Assembly: GCF_025949665.1 (NCBI RefSeq)
Contig: NZ_JAPDFT010000004.1
Span: 186,001 to 250,000 of the forward strand
DNA from: Chryseobacterium viscerum
Lineage (GTDB): Bacteria > Bacteroidota > Bacteroidia > Flavobacteriales > Weeksellaceae
Direction: 5' to 3'
DNA: 64,000 bases
The notes below the pieces were generated by a model. It searched no databases. It was not told the origin of the DNA and saw nothing but the letters and a program-made list of their open reading frames with translations. Shown piece by piece: positions 17,387 through 26,028 of this stretch (position 1 is its first letter; each line of letters starts with the position of its first letter). Position numbers and translations under genes: made by a program.

Positions 17387-18010
17387 ATGGAATTTTTTGA
17401 TTTTCACCATCATAAAAAATATATCAGAAACGGAATTTACAATCTGTCGAAAGAAATTCCGCCTGATTTCCCTTATTCCGTAGGTATTCACCCAAAAGAT
17501 ATTGATGTTAATACTATAGAACAGCAATTTTCATGGATGCGAAACATGATTTCTGAAAACTGTTTTGCCATTGGTGAATGTGGTTTGGATTCTTTGGTTT
17601 CCATAGATCAGAAAATTCAGGAGGAGATTTTTTTAAGACAAATAAAAATCGCAAATGAGGTAAAAAAACCTTTGATTATTCATTGTGTAAGAAAATTTTA
17701 TGAGGTCATTTCTTTTAAAAAGAAGGCCGAACAGCCAATGGTTATCCATGGTTTCAATAAAAAACGCACAATTGCCGAAGACCTTCTGAGTAATAATTTT
17801 TACCTGAGTTTTGGAAAAGCTATTTTGTATAATTTATCTTTGCAGGATATTATAAAAACCACTCCATTAGACAGAATCTTTTTAGAAACTGACAATGAAG
17901 ATTTTAACATCGAAGAATTGTATGAGAAAGTTTCAGAAATAAAAGGTATTTCTTTGGAACAGCTTAATGAACAAATTTTAGAAAATTTAGAGACGATAAA
18001 AAATGGATAA
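17387..18010 (+). CDS. TatD family hydrolase
   Basis: A metal-dependent hydrolase of the TatD (amidohydrolase-fold) family, about 207 residues and thus shorter than the usual ~255. Visible family segments are FFDFHHHKKY at the N terminus (metal-binding HxH region), SVGIHPKD, AIGECGLD, PLIIHCVRKF, VIHGFNKK, and the C-terminal FLETDNEDF with the metal Asp. I place the start at ATG 17387 (MEFFDFHH); a TTG at 17381 is in frame but overlaps a TATTTTTG promoter-like box. It overlaps tcdA by 8 bp, so the two are translated together. Some members act as 3'-5' DNases. Confidence 0.85.
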   Translation: MEFFDFHHHKKYIRNGIYNLSKEIPPDFPYSVGIHPKDIDVNTIEQQFSWMRNMISENCFAIGECGLDSLVSIDQKIQEEIFLRQIKIANEVKKPLIIHCVRKFYEVISFKKKAEQPMVIHGFNKKRTIAEDLLSNNFYLSFGKAILYNLSLQDIIKTTPLDRIFLETDNEDFNIEELYEKVSEIKGISLEQLNEQILENLETIKNG

Positions 18011-18728
18011 GTACTGGTTGGAAAGAACAGAACTTCTGGTAAAAGAGGAAGGTTTGGAAAAATTGAATAAAGCCACAGTTTTGGTTGTTGGTTTAGGCGG
18101 AGTAGGTTCTTTTGCGGCTGAATTTTTGGCTAGAGCCGGAGTAGGAAATATGACGATTGTAGATGGTGATACTGTGGACATTACCAATATCAACAGACAG
18201 TTACCGGCTTTACGTTCTACAGTTGGAAAACATAAAGTAGAGGTTGTTGCCGAAAGACTTTTAGATATAAATCCTGATCTTAACTTAACCAAAATCAATG
18301 AGTTTCTAAATCCTGAAAGAATGGATGAAGTGTTGGATTCTGCGAAATTTGATTATGTTTTGGATTGTATTGACAGTGTTACCCCAAAACTTTGTCTGAT
18401 TATCGCAGCCAAGAGAAGAAGGATAAAAATTGTAAGTTCAATGGGAGCCGGCGGAAAAACCGACCCAAGTAAAGTATTGGTAAGAGACATCAGCAAAACC
18501 GAACATTGCCACCTTGCAAGACAAGTAAGAAAAAGGCTGAAAAAAGTAAAAATTGATAAAGGAGTTCGTTGTGTTTTTGCCAATGATATTCAGGATGAAG
18601 AAAGTTTGAAAATGACTGACGGAACCAATTATAAAAGATCTTTTTACGGAACAATAAGCTATATGCCTGCTATTTTCGGACTATACACCGCTTCAGAAGT
18701 GATTAATCATTTATTAAATCAGGATTAA
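18003..18728 (+). CDS. tcdA: tRNA threonylcarbamoyladenosine dehydratase
   Basis: An E1-like (ThiF/MoeB fold) enzyme that cyclises t6A at tRNA position 37 to ct6A using ATP. 241 residues. The nucleotide-binding glycine loop GLGGVGSFAAEFLARAGVG is at ~30-48, followed by DGDTVDITNINRQ with the ATP-binding Asn/Arg, and FDYVLDCIDSVTPKL. The catalytic-type segment ISKTEHCHLARQVRKRLKK is typical of TcdA (CsdL/YgdL) and separates it from ThiF and MoeB. It overlaps tatD by 8 bp and precedes rnpA by 16 bp, so tRNA functions cluster here. Confidence 0.9.
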   Translation: MDKYWLERTELLVKEEGLEKLNKATVLVVGLGGVGSFAAEFLARAGVGNMTIVDGDTVDITNINRQLPALRSTVGKHKVEVVAERLLDINPDLNLTKINEFLNPERMDEVLDSAKFDYVLDCIDSVTPKLCLIIAAKRRRIKIVSSMGAGGKTDPSKVLVRDISKTEHCHLARQVRKRLKKVKIDKGVRCVFANDIQDEESLKMTDGTNYKRSFYGTISYMPAIFGLYTASEVINHLLNQD

Positions 18729-18744
18729 ATTTTACACTCTGTAA

Positions 18745-19116
18745 ATGACAAATTCCAAGTATCCCAGAGCGGAAAAGCTCAAAAAAAATACTGAAATCAG
18801 TTTGCTTTTTGATAAGGGCAAATGGAGAACCAGCGGAAATCTGAGAATTATTATTCTGAAAGATAAGCCCAATCTTCCTGTAGAAGCCCCCAGATTTGGA
18901 GTCTCTGTTTCTAAAAGATATTTTAAAAGAGCTGTACACAGGAACCGCATCAAAAGATTGCTTAGAGAATGCTACCGTTTGAATAAGGATTTATTTAAAC
19001 AAGCCTTCGGAGAAAAAACGATGGCTATGTTATTTTGGGCATCCCCTGAAATACCTCCGAGATTTCAGGATGTGGAGGCTCAATTTATAAAGCTTTGTGA
19101 AGCACAAAAAAAATAA
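18745..19116 (+). CDS. rnpA: ribonuclease P protein component
   Basis: Protein subunit of RNase P, which trims the 5' leader of pre-tRNAs. 123 residues. The conserved RNR motif occurs as KRAVHRNRIKRLLREC at ~63-78, and the FGVSVSKRYFKRA strand-helix precedes it. The N terminus KLKKNTEISLLFDKGKW matches the usual opening. It is last in the tatD-tcdA-rnpA operon and is not beside rpmH or dnaA in this window. Confidence 0.93.
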   Translation: MTNSKYPRAEKLKKNTEISLLFDKGKWRTSGNLRIIILKDKPNLPVEAPRFGVSVSKRYFKRAVHRNRIKRLLRECYRLNKDLFKQAFGEKTMAMLFWASPEIPPRFQDVEAQFIKLCEAQKK

Positions 19117-19190
19117 TTTTTCATTAGAATAAGAGATCTGTGAGGTATTTTATCTCGCAGATTATGCGAATCAGGCAGGTTTTTTATTTT

Positions 19191-19220
19191 CCCACAGATC
19201 ATACAGATTTACACGGATGA
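19191..19220. repeat. dispersed intergenic repeat, half element
   Basis: The arm beginning CCCACAGATCATACAGATTT and continuing ACACGGATGA closely resembles the left arm of the inverted element at 37762-37852. The 262-bp gap after rnpA otherwise holds only AT-rich sequence, a direct TCGTATC pair and partial inverted sequence around AGATCTGTGAGG. Confidence 0.55.
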
Positions 19221-19378
19221 TTGCGTAGATACTTTGTTTTTTATTCTATAATAAATCACGAATAGCGAAGCTTAAAACTCGTATCCCGTATCTCGTATCC
19301 GAAACTCTGAAATTAATAGCACTCCAAATATCATATTCTTTTTGTAATTTAGGGAAAACATTAAATCTGAAAATTAAT

Positions 19379-19987
19379 ATGTTAGATAATATTCCCTATT
19401 TTTCTTATATCATCAGTGCATTTATTGGAATTGGATTGGCCGCTGCTACGGGATTTAGGGTATTTCTCCCGATGTTTATCGTAAGCCTTGCGTCTTATTT
19501 CAACTGGATTCCTATGAATGAGCATTTTGAGTGGCTTGCAGGTCTTCCTGCATTGATTACAACAGGAATTGCTACAGTAGCCGAGATCCTGGCCTATTAT
19601 ATCCCTTTTATTGATCATTTGCTGGATGCGGTCTCTATTCCGATGGCGACGGTAGCAGGTTCTATATTATTTGCCAGTCAGTTTGCTGAACTGGGAACGT
19701 TTCCACAATGGGCACTGGCGTTAATTGCGGGTGGAGGTACAGCAGCCACAATCAGCTCCGGATTTGCAGGAATACGGGCCGCTTCTACGGCAACAACCGG
19801 AGGATTGGGAAATTCTGTGGTAGGAACCACGGAAACAGCCGGAGCAGGTCTTATGTCTGTTCTTGCTATGGCAGCACCGGTTATCGCAGCAATTTTTGCA
19901 ATAATTATATTAATTCTTGTTATTGTTTTTGGGCGAAGAGCCTGGAAAAAATTAAGAGGAAATAAAAATAGCCCACAGAATTTATAA
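19379..19987 (+). CDS. DUF4126 family membrane protein
   Basis: 202 residues, strongly hydrophobic and Ala/Gly/Thr-rich, with about five membrane spans (IISAFIGIGLAAATGFRVFLPMF near 11-33, then VAGSILFASQF, and a last helix VIAAIFAIIILILVIVFG at ~172-189). The opening ATGFRVFLPMF matches DUF4126 proteins as I remember them. Function unknown. It is a single gene ended by a terminator shared with the convergent 20025-22148 gene. Confidence 0.75.
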   Translation: MLDNIPYFSYIISAFIGIGLAAATGFRVFLPMFIVSLASYFNWIPMNEHFEWLAGLPALITTGIATVAEILAYYIPFIDHLLDAVSIPMATVAGSILFASQFAELGTFPQWALALIAGGGTAATISSGFAGIRAASTATTGGLGNSVVGTTETAGAGLMSVLAMAAPVIAAIFAIIILILVIVFGRRAWKKLRGNKNSPQNL

Positions 19988-19989
19988 AT

Positions 19990-20022
19990 AAAAAAGGTAC
20001 TGCTCTAAACAGTACCTTTTTT
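19990..20022. terminator. bidirectional terminator
   Basis: A 13-bp stem with arms AAAAAAGGTACTG and CAGTACCTTTTTT lies between convergent genes, with A and T runs on both sides. Confidence 0.88.
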
Positions 20023-20024
20023 AT

Positions 20025-22148
20025 TTAATTTTTACTTCTGAAGTCCTTAATATCCTGAATTTTAGATTCAAAATATTCTTTTTTCTCAGGATTCTTTTTG
20101 ATTAGTATTTCAAACGCTTTTATCGCTTTTGTATATAATTTCTGTTCAAAATAAAGATTCGCCAGCGTCTCTGTCATCAAGTGCGAGATATCGTCGTTCT
20201 TTTCTTTAACAACATAGGAACTTTCTTCTTTTAGCTGGCTGATTCTAGGATTGTTCTCAATAAAGGCTTCAATAGCCTTTTCTATGATTTCAGTTTTTTC
20301 CTCCTTTACGATTTCTTCCGTTCTGTCAATCTTAAGCCAGCTTTGCCAGGTGTTGATAAAACCGGGAACATTACTGTCTAATTTCGGCTGTGTTGTTTCC
20401 TTCATAGTAACTTCCTGCATTTGCTCTACAGGTTCTTTTTTACCTTCCTTCTGCGTTTCTTCAACCTTGAGGGTAGAAATATCGGTTCCAAAGAAAGAAA
20501 CATTCATCACAGGTACTTCTTCTTTTGAAATTTCTGCAGCTATTTTTTCTTCCTCAGATGATTCAACAGCGCCTGTCTCTTCTTCTACAGGCAGAGTTTC
20601 CTCCTGAGCCGTTTCTATAACAGTTTTTACGGTTTCTGAAGGCTGTATCTCTTCGATTATTATTTCCGGCTTTGCTGCAGTGATTATTTCTGATGCTGGA
20701 GTTTTTACTTCAGGAGCCGGTACTTCTTTAGATTTGCTGATTAATGAATCAGGCATATTGGATTCTAAACTCATTGGCTTCCATACAGACTGAACTTCGA
20801 AAGTTTCTTCTTGTTCTTCTTCTTTTTCCTCAGCAATTTCAACTTTAGGTTCCTCTTCTAAAGGTAATTGATTCTCAGCAGTTTCTTCCTGAGCCTTCTC
20901 TTTTCTGATTTCCTCAGGTTTATCTTCATTTGTTGACCAGAAATGGAAATTTTGGGTTTCAGCAAAGCTAATTTCATGGTCTTCAACCACTTCATGCTCT
21001 GCCTTTTCTTCCTGAGGAACAGGTTTAGCCTCCTTCATCTTTTTCTCAACTTCTTCAATCAGACGTCTCATCTCCTCTTCATGCTTATTCACATGAGACT
21101 GGGAAACTTCAGCTGTTTCAAAAATTTCTTCGTTGTTGGCCTGGATTTTAACATCAGGCATGAATGAATCTGTTCCATGGAAACTTACTTCGGCATCGGA
21201 TACTTCTAATGATGATTCTTCTTCATTATTATTTCCTTCTTCAGCAGAAATCGGACCTTCATCAACAATGGTTTCTGACGTAAAGTTTTCTCCTGCATTC
21301 TCTTCTACTTCTGCTTGTATTTCTTGCGGAGCAGGTTCTTCACCAGAAACAGATATAGTTTCATTATCGGCTGATCCTACATCTACAAGCTCTCCTGCTG
21401 CTGCTTCAATATTTTCCTCTGGTACTAAAGGAGAAACCTCATGGAAGCTGGTATTTTCTTCTTCATCAATTTTTTCTTCTTCTTTTTCTGAAGAAATATG
21501 ATCTTCCTGAATAATAGTTTCCGGTGTAAAGTCTTCTTCTGATTTCTCTTCTTCAGCTGATTTCTCTTCTTTTTGTTTGGAAACAGACTCTCCAACAAGT
21601 TCGGTTTTTTGGGTTACCAAAATTCCTGATTCCAGAGTAGACTCAATATCTATTGTTTCAGAATTTTGCTCATCAAGGAAGTTTTCTTCTCCTTCAAATA
21701 AAATTCTGTTTCGTTCACCATTTACATAAATATGCTTAACCTCCTGTGCAGTGGGTAAAATACATGCCGCTTCCTGCTCTTCTGTTGGTTTCCCAAGAGA
21801 AATTTCCTCTTCTCTTTTGATAGGGAAGGATTTGGTTTTCGGGATTAATTGAGCGGGTTTTTCAATTATTTTAGAAGGTTTCTTCTCTTCAACAATCTCT
21901 GATTTAGACTCTTGTTTGATCTTTCCGTTGATCAACTGATATAAAATCTTTTTATCAGTAGTATATGCTGCTGTTGTAGAAAGCTCTTTCTGATAATTTT
22001 CTTTTTCGTACAGATGGACTCCATACAAGTGAAGTGCCCTGATATTTTGAATATAAGGAAAAGTATGAATCTCTTCTTTCAAAAGACCAAGGTCTTCTAA
22101 CTGAATATTTTTCGGATTTTTTATTAATTCTAAAACTCTCGGATTCAT
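20025..22148 (-). CDS. Glu-rich low-complexity protein with C-terminal TPR
   Basis: 707 residues in three parts. Residues 1-80 are a folded N-terminal segment (MNPRVLELIKNPKNIQLEDL, then FPYIQNIRALHLYGVHLYEKENYQ). Residues ~100-600 are very acidic and repetitive, rich in EE, EEK, ETA and PEE runs, and probably disordered. The last ~60 residues form TPR-like helices (LANLYFEQKLYTKAIKAFEILIKKNPEKKEYF). It begins one base after lptE ends, so it is co-transcribed with an LPS-transport gene; homologs commonly follow lptE in Flavobacteriia as far as I recall. A cytoplasmic scaffold is plausible, but no function is shown. Confidence 0.75.
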   Translation of the reverse strand: MNPRVLELIKNPKNIQLEDLGLLKEEIHTFPYIQNIRALHLYGVHLYEKENYQKELSTTAAYTTDKKILYQLINGKIKQESKSEIVEEKKPSKIIEKPAQLIPKTKSFPIKREEEISLGKPTEEQEAACILPTAQEVKHIYVNGERNRILFEGEENFLDEQNSETIDIESTLESGILVTQKTELVGESVSKQKEEKSAEEEKSEEDFTPETIIQEDHISSEKEEEKIDEEENTSFHEVSPLVPEENIEAAAGELVDVGSADNETISVSGEEPAPQEIQAEVEENAGENFTSETIVDEGPISAEEGNNNEEESSLEVSDAEVSFHGTDSFMPDVKIQANNEEIFETAEVSQSHVNKHEEEMRRLIEEVEKKMKEAKPVPQEEKAEHEVVEDHEISFAETQNFHFWSTNEDKPEEIRKEKAQEETAENQLPLEEEPKVEIAEEKEEEQEETFEVQSVWKPMSLESNMPDSLISKSKEVPAPEVKTPASEIITAAKPEIIIEEIQPSETVKTVIETAQEETLPVEEETGAVESSEEEKIAAEISKEEVPVMNVSFFGTDISTLKVEETQKEGKKEPVEQMQEVTMKETTQPKLDSNVPGFINTWQSWLKIDRTEEIVKEEKTEIIEKAIEAFIENNPRISQLKEESSYVVKEKNDDISHLMTETLANLYFEQKLYTKAIKAFEILIKKNPEKKEYFESKIQDIKDFRSKN

Positions 22149-22149
22149 C

Positions 22150-22701
22150 TTACCAATTCGCTACAATGTCGTTAAATATCTTATTAATAATTCTATCTGT
22201 TACCAGCTTTACCTGCTGGTCTTCGATTTGACTTAGTGATACATCGCTGTTGAAAGCTGCTTCATCGGAATAGGTTCTGTCGAAACTTGCATCCGGATGA
22301 ATTTTATTTTCATAGTGTACCTTTACTGTAATCGTAAGTTTATTCTGTGCCTGCTGAATCACCCCGCCAGAAGGGTTTGTCTGGGTATTGGAACTGATTG
22401 TGGTAGGAGTAATGGAATAGTCTGTAATTTCTCCTTCTATCAGGATATCAGGATTTTCTTTTGTGCCTTTCAGGGTTGTTCTCTGAAGGAATCTGTTTTG
22501 TATTGCTGTAGAAAACTGTTGGGATAACGCAGGGTTTACAAGGGGTGCATTATTGGGAAATTCATTGATCTGAACCGTCTTTTCATCTGTAAGAGACGAT
22601 CCTGTAAAACTGTAGCAAGAATTTAAAACTCCCAGCAATGCAAAAAGCATTACCGTACGCAGTGATTGTTTCAGGCCGATATTTTTAATTTTAAAATTCA
22701 T
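22150..22701 (-). CDS. lptE: LptE family LPS-assembly lipoprotein
   Basis: The lipoprotein plug of the LptD/E outer-membrane LPS translocon. I choose the ATG at 22701 (MNFKIKNIGLKQSLR), giving 183 residues; the longer frame from 22764 would put 21 extra residues before the signal peptide and extend far into the upstream gene. The lipobox is LLGVLNSC, followed by YSFTGSSLTDEKTVQINEF, a segment typical of Bacteroidota LptE. The body has ENPDILIEGEITDYSITPT and a C-terminal IINKIFNDIVANW. It overlaps the upstream membrane-protein gene by 11 bp. Confidence 0.85.
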   Translation of the reverse strand: MNFKIKNIGLKQSLRTVMLFALLGVLNSCYSFTGSSLTDEKTVQINEFPNNAPLVNPALSQQFSTAIQNRFLQRTTLKGTKENPDILIEGEITDYSITPTTISSNTQTNPSGGVIQQAQNKLTITVKVHYENKIHPDASFDRTYSDEAAFNSDVSLSQIEDQQVKLVTDRIINKIFNDIVANW

Positions 22702-23395
22702 TTTTAGATCCAATTTCAATAATTTCATCGTACTCAATTTGTTGAATAGCATCTTCATAAGCAAAATAGTTTGCCGTGTATAAAAATGGCAGGGTAAGAA
22801 AAATTCCTATCCCGCAGGCAATAATACCAATCTGTGCTAAAATACTTACTACTAATGAGAAAAGAAAAATTGACAGCAGATTTCCTTTGGTCATTACTTT
22901 TGAAATATTCCAGGCTTCTTTTATTTCTTTGATTCCTTTAAGACTTATTAATGGGATGATATAAAACCCCTTTAATACAAAGTAATATATCGCTGCTATT
23001 AATAAAAACATATAAGGGAATACAAAAAGCATTACCATTGGATTGGGTTCATTACCTTCTGACATTGCCCCTGATACACCCAGCACAGCAAATAAAGGAA
23101 TGTAAAGCAATAAAGCACCTCCAAAAACAATTAACTGCAACATAAAGTAGGGCATGAAATCTTTAAAATCAAAGATATCTCCGGGACTTGCCGGCTGATT
23201 TCTGCTCAGCCTTTGAAGGTATTTGTATAAATTACCCATCGCTAACAGCCCGCAGAACGGAATAATCGACATGATAAAGCACACTAAAAATGCTACAAAT
23301 ATATTTCCGAAATCTTTCTTTAAAAGTTCAAAACCTTTATTAATATATTCTCCGAGTTTAAAGTTGATCGGTTTAGGTGTTAAATTTACTTTCAT
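22691..23395 (-). CDS. uncharacterised integral membrane protein
   Basis: 234 residues with five to six hydrophobic helices: IFVAFLVCFIMSIIPFCGLLAM at ~33-54, MLQLIVFGGALLLYIPLFAVLG at ~96-117, MLFVFPYMFLLIAAIYYFVL, and LLSIFLFSLVVSILAQIGII. Polar loops carry DIFDFKDFMPYF and ISLKGIKEIKEAWNISK. I do not assign a family; old databases sometimes give such proteins a carotene-monooxygenase label that the sequence does not support. It sits between the sigma-54 activator (10 bp) and lptE (overlapping), so it is likely part of an envelope operon. Confidence 0.65.
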   Translation of the reverse strand: MKVNLTPKPINFKLGEYINKGFELLKKDFGNIFVAFLVCFIMSIIPFCGLLAMGNLYKYLQRLSRNQPASPGDIFDFKDFMPYFMLQLIVFGGALLLYIPLFAVLGVSGAMSEGNEPNPMVMLFVFPYMFLLIAAIYYFVLKGFYIIPLISLKGIKEIKEAWNISKVMTKGNLLSIFLFSLVVSILAQIGIIACGIGIFLTLPFLYTANYFAYEDAIQQIEYDEIIEIGSKNEF

Positions 23396-23405
23396 TATTT
23401 ATGTG

Positions 23406-24698
23406 CTAATCTTCCAGGTTATATTGTTTTATCTTTCTGTATAAAGTTCTTTGTGAGATTCCCAATTCATCTGCAGCTCTGTTTCTACGCCCCTTATGTT
23501 TCTCCAATGCTTTGATAATTAAATCCTTTTCATTGTTCTGAAGAGAAAGTGACTCCGGTCTGTTTTCTTCAACCTCGATATCTTCAATATCTTCATAGCT
23601 GTCATCAGGTGTCGAGATAATCGTGGGCGTCTGAACTACCGGTGCATCATTATTATTATTTTCAAAATACACCAAAGACCCTGAGTTGACCTGCGGCTGA
23701 GTTTCAGGGGTATAAATCCTGTTGATCAGATTTTTCTCATGATTACTCAGATCTGCCGTTCCTCTGTTCTTAATCAATTCCGAAGTTAAGGATTTTAAAT
23801 CATTAATATCATTCCTCATATCGAATAGAATTTTATACATGATTTCTCTTTCACTTCCAAAATCATTCTGCTTAGGGGTATTCTGATTGTTCACCACCAT
23901 TGGAAGGTGTGTTTCCATAGGAATATACTCGGCAAGTTTTTCAGCAGTGATATTTCTGTTTCTTTCCACAACGGTCATCTGCTCTACCAAGTTTCTTAAT
24001 TGGCGGACGTTACCAGGGAAAGAGTAACTTTCTATGTAATGAACAGCACTCTGCTCCAGCTCCAGTTCCGGCATTCTGTACTTTTCTGCAAAGTCTATGG
24101 CAAACTTTCTGAACAGCAAATGAATATCTCCTTTTCGTTCTCTCAAAGGCGGCATATCAATCTGAACGGTATTCAAACGGTAATATAAATCCTCACGGAA
24201 TCTTCCGTCATGGATTGCTTTCATCATATTAACGTTGGTAGCAGCCACAATTCTCACATTGGTTTTCTGCACCTGTGAAGAACCCACTTTCATAAATTCA
24301 CCGCTTTCCAGAACTCTTAAAAGACGAACCTGCGTCTGTAATGGCAGTTCTCCTACCTCATCCAAAAAGATCGTTCCACCATCTGCAACTTCAAAGTACC
24401 CTTTCCTTGTAGCAGTAGCTCCTGTAAAAGCTCCTTTTTCGTGTCCGAACAGTTCAGAATCTATGGTTCCTTCCGGAATTGCTCCACAGTTGACCACGAT
24501 ATAAGGCTGATGCTTTCTTTTGGATTCTGAATGGATAATTTTCGGAATAAACTCTTTTCCCACACCACTTTCTCCTATTACCAGCACAGAGATATCTGTA
24601 GGTGCTACCTGAATAGATTTTTCCAGTGCCCGGTTGAGTGCCGGAAAATTCCCAATAATTCCGAAACGGTTTTTTATGTTTTGTAACTCGTTGCTCAT
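23406..24698 (-). CDS. sigma-54 interacting transcriptional activator
   Basis: 430 residues. An AAA+ central domain occupies ~10-250: Walker A GESGVGKE (42-49), the sigma-54 contact loop GAFTGA (89-94), Walker B GGTIFLDEVGEL (107-118), and arginine-finger region DLYYRLNTVQIDMPPLRER. The C-terminal ~45 residues are a Fis-type helix-turn-helix (KGRRNRAADELGISQRTLYRKIKQY). There is no N-terminal receiver, PAS or GAF domain, so activity would be set by expression or by partners. A linker of ~130 polar residues separates AAA+ and HTH. The location between miaB and lptE is common in Flavobacteriia. Confidence 0.92.
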   Translation of the reverse strand: MSNELQNIKNRFGIIGNFPALNRALEKSIQVAPTDISVLVIGESGVGKEFIPKIIHSESKRKHQPYIVVNCGAIPEGTIDSELFGHEKGAFTGATATRKGYFEVADGGTIFLDEVGELPLQTQVRLLRVLESGEFMKVGSSQVQKTNVRIVAATNVNMMKAIHDGRFREDLYYRLNTVQIDMPPLRERKGDIHLLFRKFAIDFAEKYRMPELELEQSAVHYIESYSFPGNVRQLRNLVEQMTVVERNRNITAEKLAEYIPMETHLPMVVNNQNTPKQNDFGSEREIMYKILFDMRNDINDLKSLTSELIKNRGTADLSNHEKNLINRIYTPETQPQVNSGSLVYFENNNNDAPVVQTPTIISTPDDSYEDIEDIEVEENRPESLSLQNNEKDLIIKALEKHKGRRNRAADELGISQRTLYRKIKQYNLED

Positions 24699-24734
24699 AA
24701 GTAAATTTTTGATTATTGATTTAATGTTAATCTT

Positions 24735-25538
24735 CTACAGCTCTTCAATCTCTTTTCTGTAGACTTTGTTAAAGTGATGAGTGTAGACATCTTTCATCGT
24801 CTGTCCTTCATCATACGTTTGCAGGGCTAACATTTTTAAATCTAAATAATCTTTGTTTCTGATCTTAGAAACTTTACTTTTAAAGTATATATTCTCGGCA
24901 AAGTTGTATTCTTTGCTTTGTTTTTCAAAATTTTCCAGGGCTTTGTCATACCTTCCCAGCTCGAAATAAGTCACTCCTAACTGGTAATGATCAAACATTC
25001 CCTTCACATAACCTCTGGTTGCCAGAAGCCTTTCTATAATCCCTGCAGCCTTTTCTTTCTGACTTAATGCACTGTAGGACATAGCTCTCACTACATCCAG
25101 ATTATAGTCCCCGTTTTGAGACCTTCCTAAGTCTCCGGGATAATATTTTTTTAATTCATCTAAATCCTGAATAGCACCTTTATAGTCTCGTAAAAACTGA
25201 AACTTGGTCCACCCTCTATAACCAAGATGCATTTGGGGGGTTAAAGCAACTGCTTTATCAATTAAAATTTTCCAGGTCACAAAATCCCCGTTTTTAAGAT
25301 ATGGAACGGCTTTTTCCATATAAGCGTGGGAGAAATCAGGACACAGCTTAATCGCTTTATCAAAGCCTTCCTGAGATTCTGCGAAACCTTGTAAATCTGA
25401 AGCCCAGTTGTATAACTCACACGCTTTTTTGCAGTTCTCACCCTCTACTGCACTACAGTTGACCTGTGCAATAGTATTGGTGTAAACGATAAGTAACAAA
25501 AAGCTAAGGTAATACCTCTGAAACTTTTCCATTTTCAA
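24735..25538 (-). CDS. secreted TPR protein
   Basis: 267 residues. N-terminal hydrophobic signal (YLSFLLLIVYTNTIAQ) and mature start VNCSAVEGENCKKACELYNWAS. TPR units follow at ~50-230 (EGFDKAIKLCPDFSHAYMEKA, then GYRGWTKFQFLRDYKGAIQDL, then QLGVTYFELGRYDKALENFEK). The frame opens at a TTG (25538), with an ATG two codons later (25532), and overlaps the end of the decayed gene upstream. It is expected in the periplasm. The partner is unknown, but the neighbouring broken lipoprotein gene is a natural candidate. Confidence 0.72.
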   Translation of the reverse strand: MKMEKFQRYYLSFLLLIVYTNTIAQVNCSAVEGENCKKACELYNWASDLQGFAESQEGFDKAIKLCPDFSHAYMEKAVPYLKNGDFVTWKILIDKAVALTPQMHLGYRGWTKFQFLRDYKGAIQDLDELKKYYPGDLGRSQNGDYNLDVVRAMSYSALSQKEKAAGIIERLLATRGYVKGMFDHYQLGVTYFELGRYDKALENFEKQSKEYNFAENIYFKSKVSKIRNKDYLDLKMLALQTYDEGQTMKDVYTHHFNKVYRKEIEEL

Positions 25539-26022
25539 TTTTATAGGTTAGATATTGATAATAATCTACTTTTAAACCTTTTATCTCTTTCGGCATCCAG
25601 CCATCGAGTGATTTGTAAACTGCAGCAGCTTATTTTCTAATTCTTCATCCAGTACAGTATCTTTCAGATCTGAGCTCATGTGCTGTAATCTGAAAAGCCT
25701 GTCTTTCCTTCACAATTTACTAAAAATCTTACGGTAATATAACCGCTGATCTTCTTTTCAGAATATATATTTTCTTTTTTAAGTTTTTCGCTGACCGCAA
25801 TTTTTTCGCCTTTGTAGCTAAATTCTTTTGAACCCTGATAATACTGAAAGCTGAAATGTCCGCATTTTTCTGAGCCGCATTTTTTTAAATCAGCATCATC
25901 CCGTGCTTTATCAAATTCGATATCACCTACAGTAGCAGGGTATTTTTTACGTTTTTCTCTGTCTGGCAAGATACCAGAACAAAGGAAAGTATTGCAAAAA
26001 GATAAACAGCTTTGATCAACAC
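25504..26022 (-). pseudogene. lipoprotein gene disrupted by three frameshifts
   Basis: Four reading-frame blocks on the reverse strand join into one plausible ~170-residue lipoprotein. Block 1 (from 26022 or 26019) reads IKAVYLFAILSFVLVSCQTEK, a type II signal peptide. Block 2 (about 25960-25676) reads PATVGDIEFDKARDDADLKK to ISGYITVRFLVNCEGKTG. Block 3 (about 25690-25615) reads RLQHMSSDLKDTVLDEEL then LLQFT. Block 4 ends SLDGWMPKEIKGLKVDYYQY then KIENGKVSEVLP and a TAG at 25506-25504. Each junction needs one added base. The gene starts 7 bp after miaB. Either it is decaying or the assembly has indels; one break lies by A runs. Confidence 0.75.
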
Positions 26023-26028
26023 TTAATT

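Noticed and set aside
21133..21501. A 122-codon plus-strand frame inside the Glu-rich gene (and a 118-codon one at 20251)
   Set aside because: Both are antisense shadows of GAA/GAG-rich codons (Ser-rich products) inside a well-supported gene, with no start context or homology.
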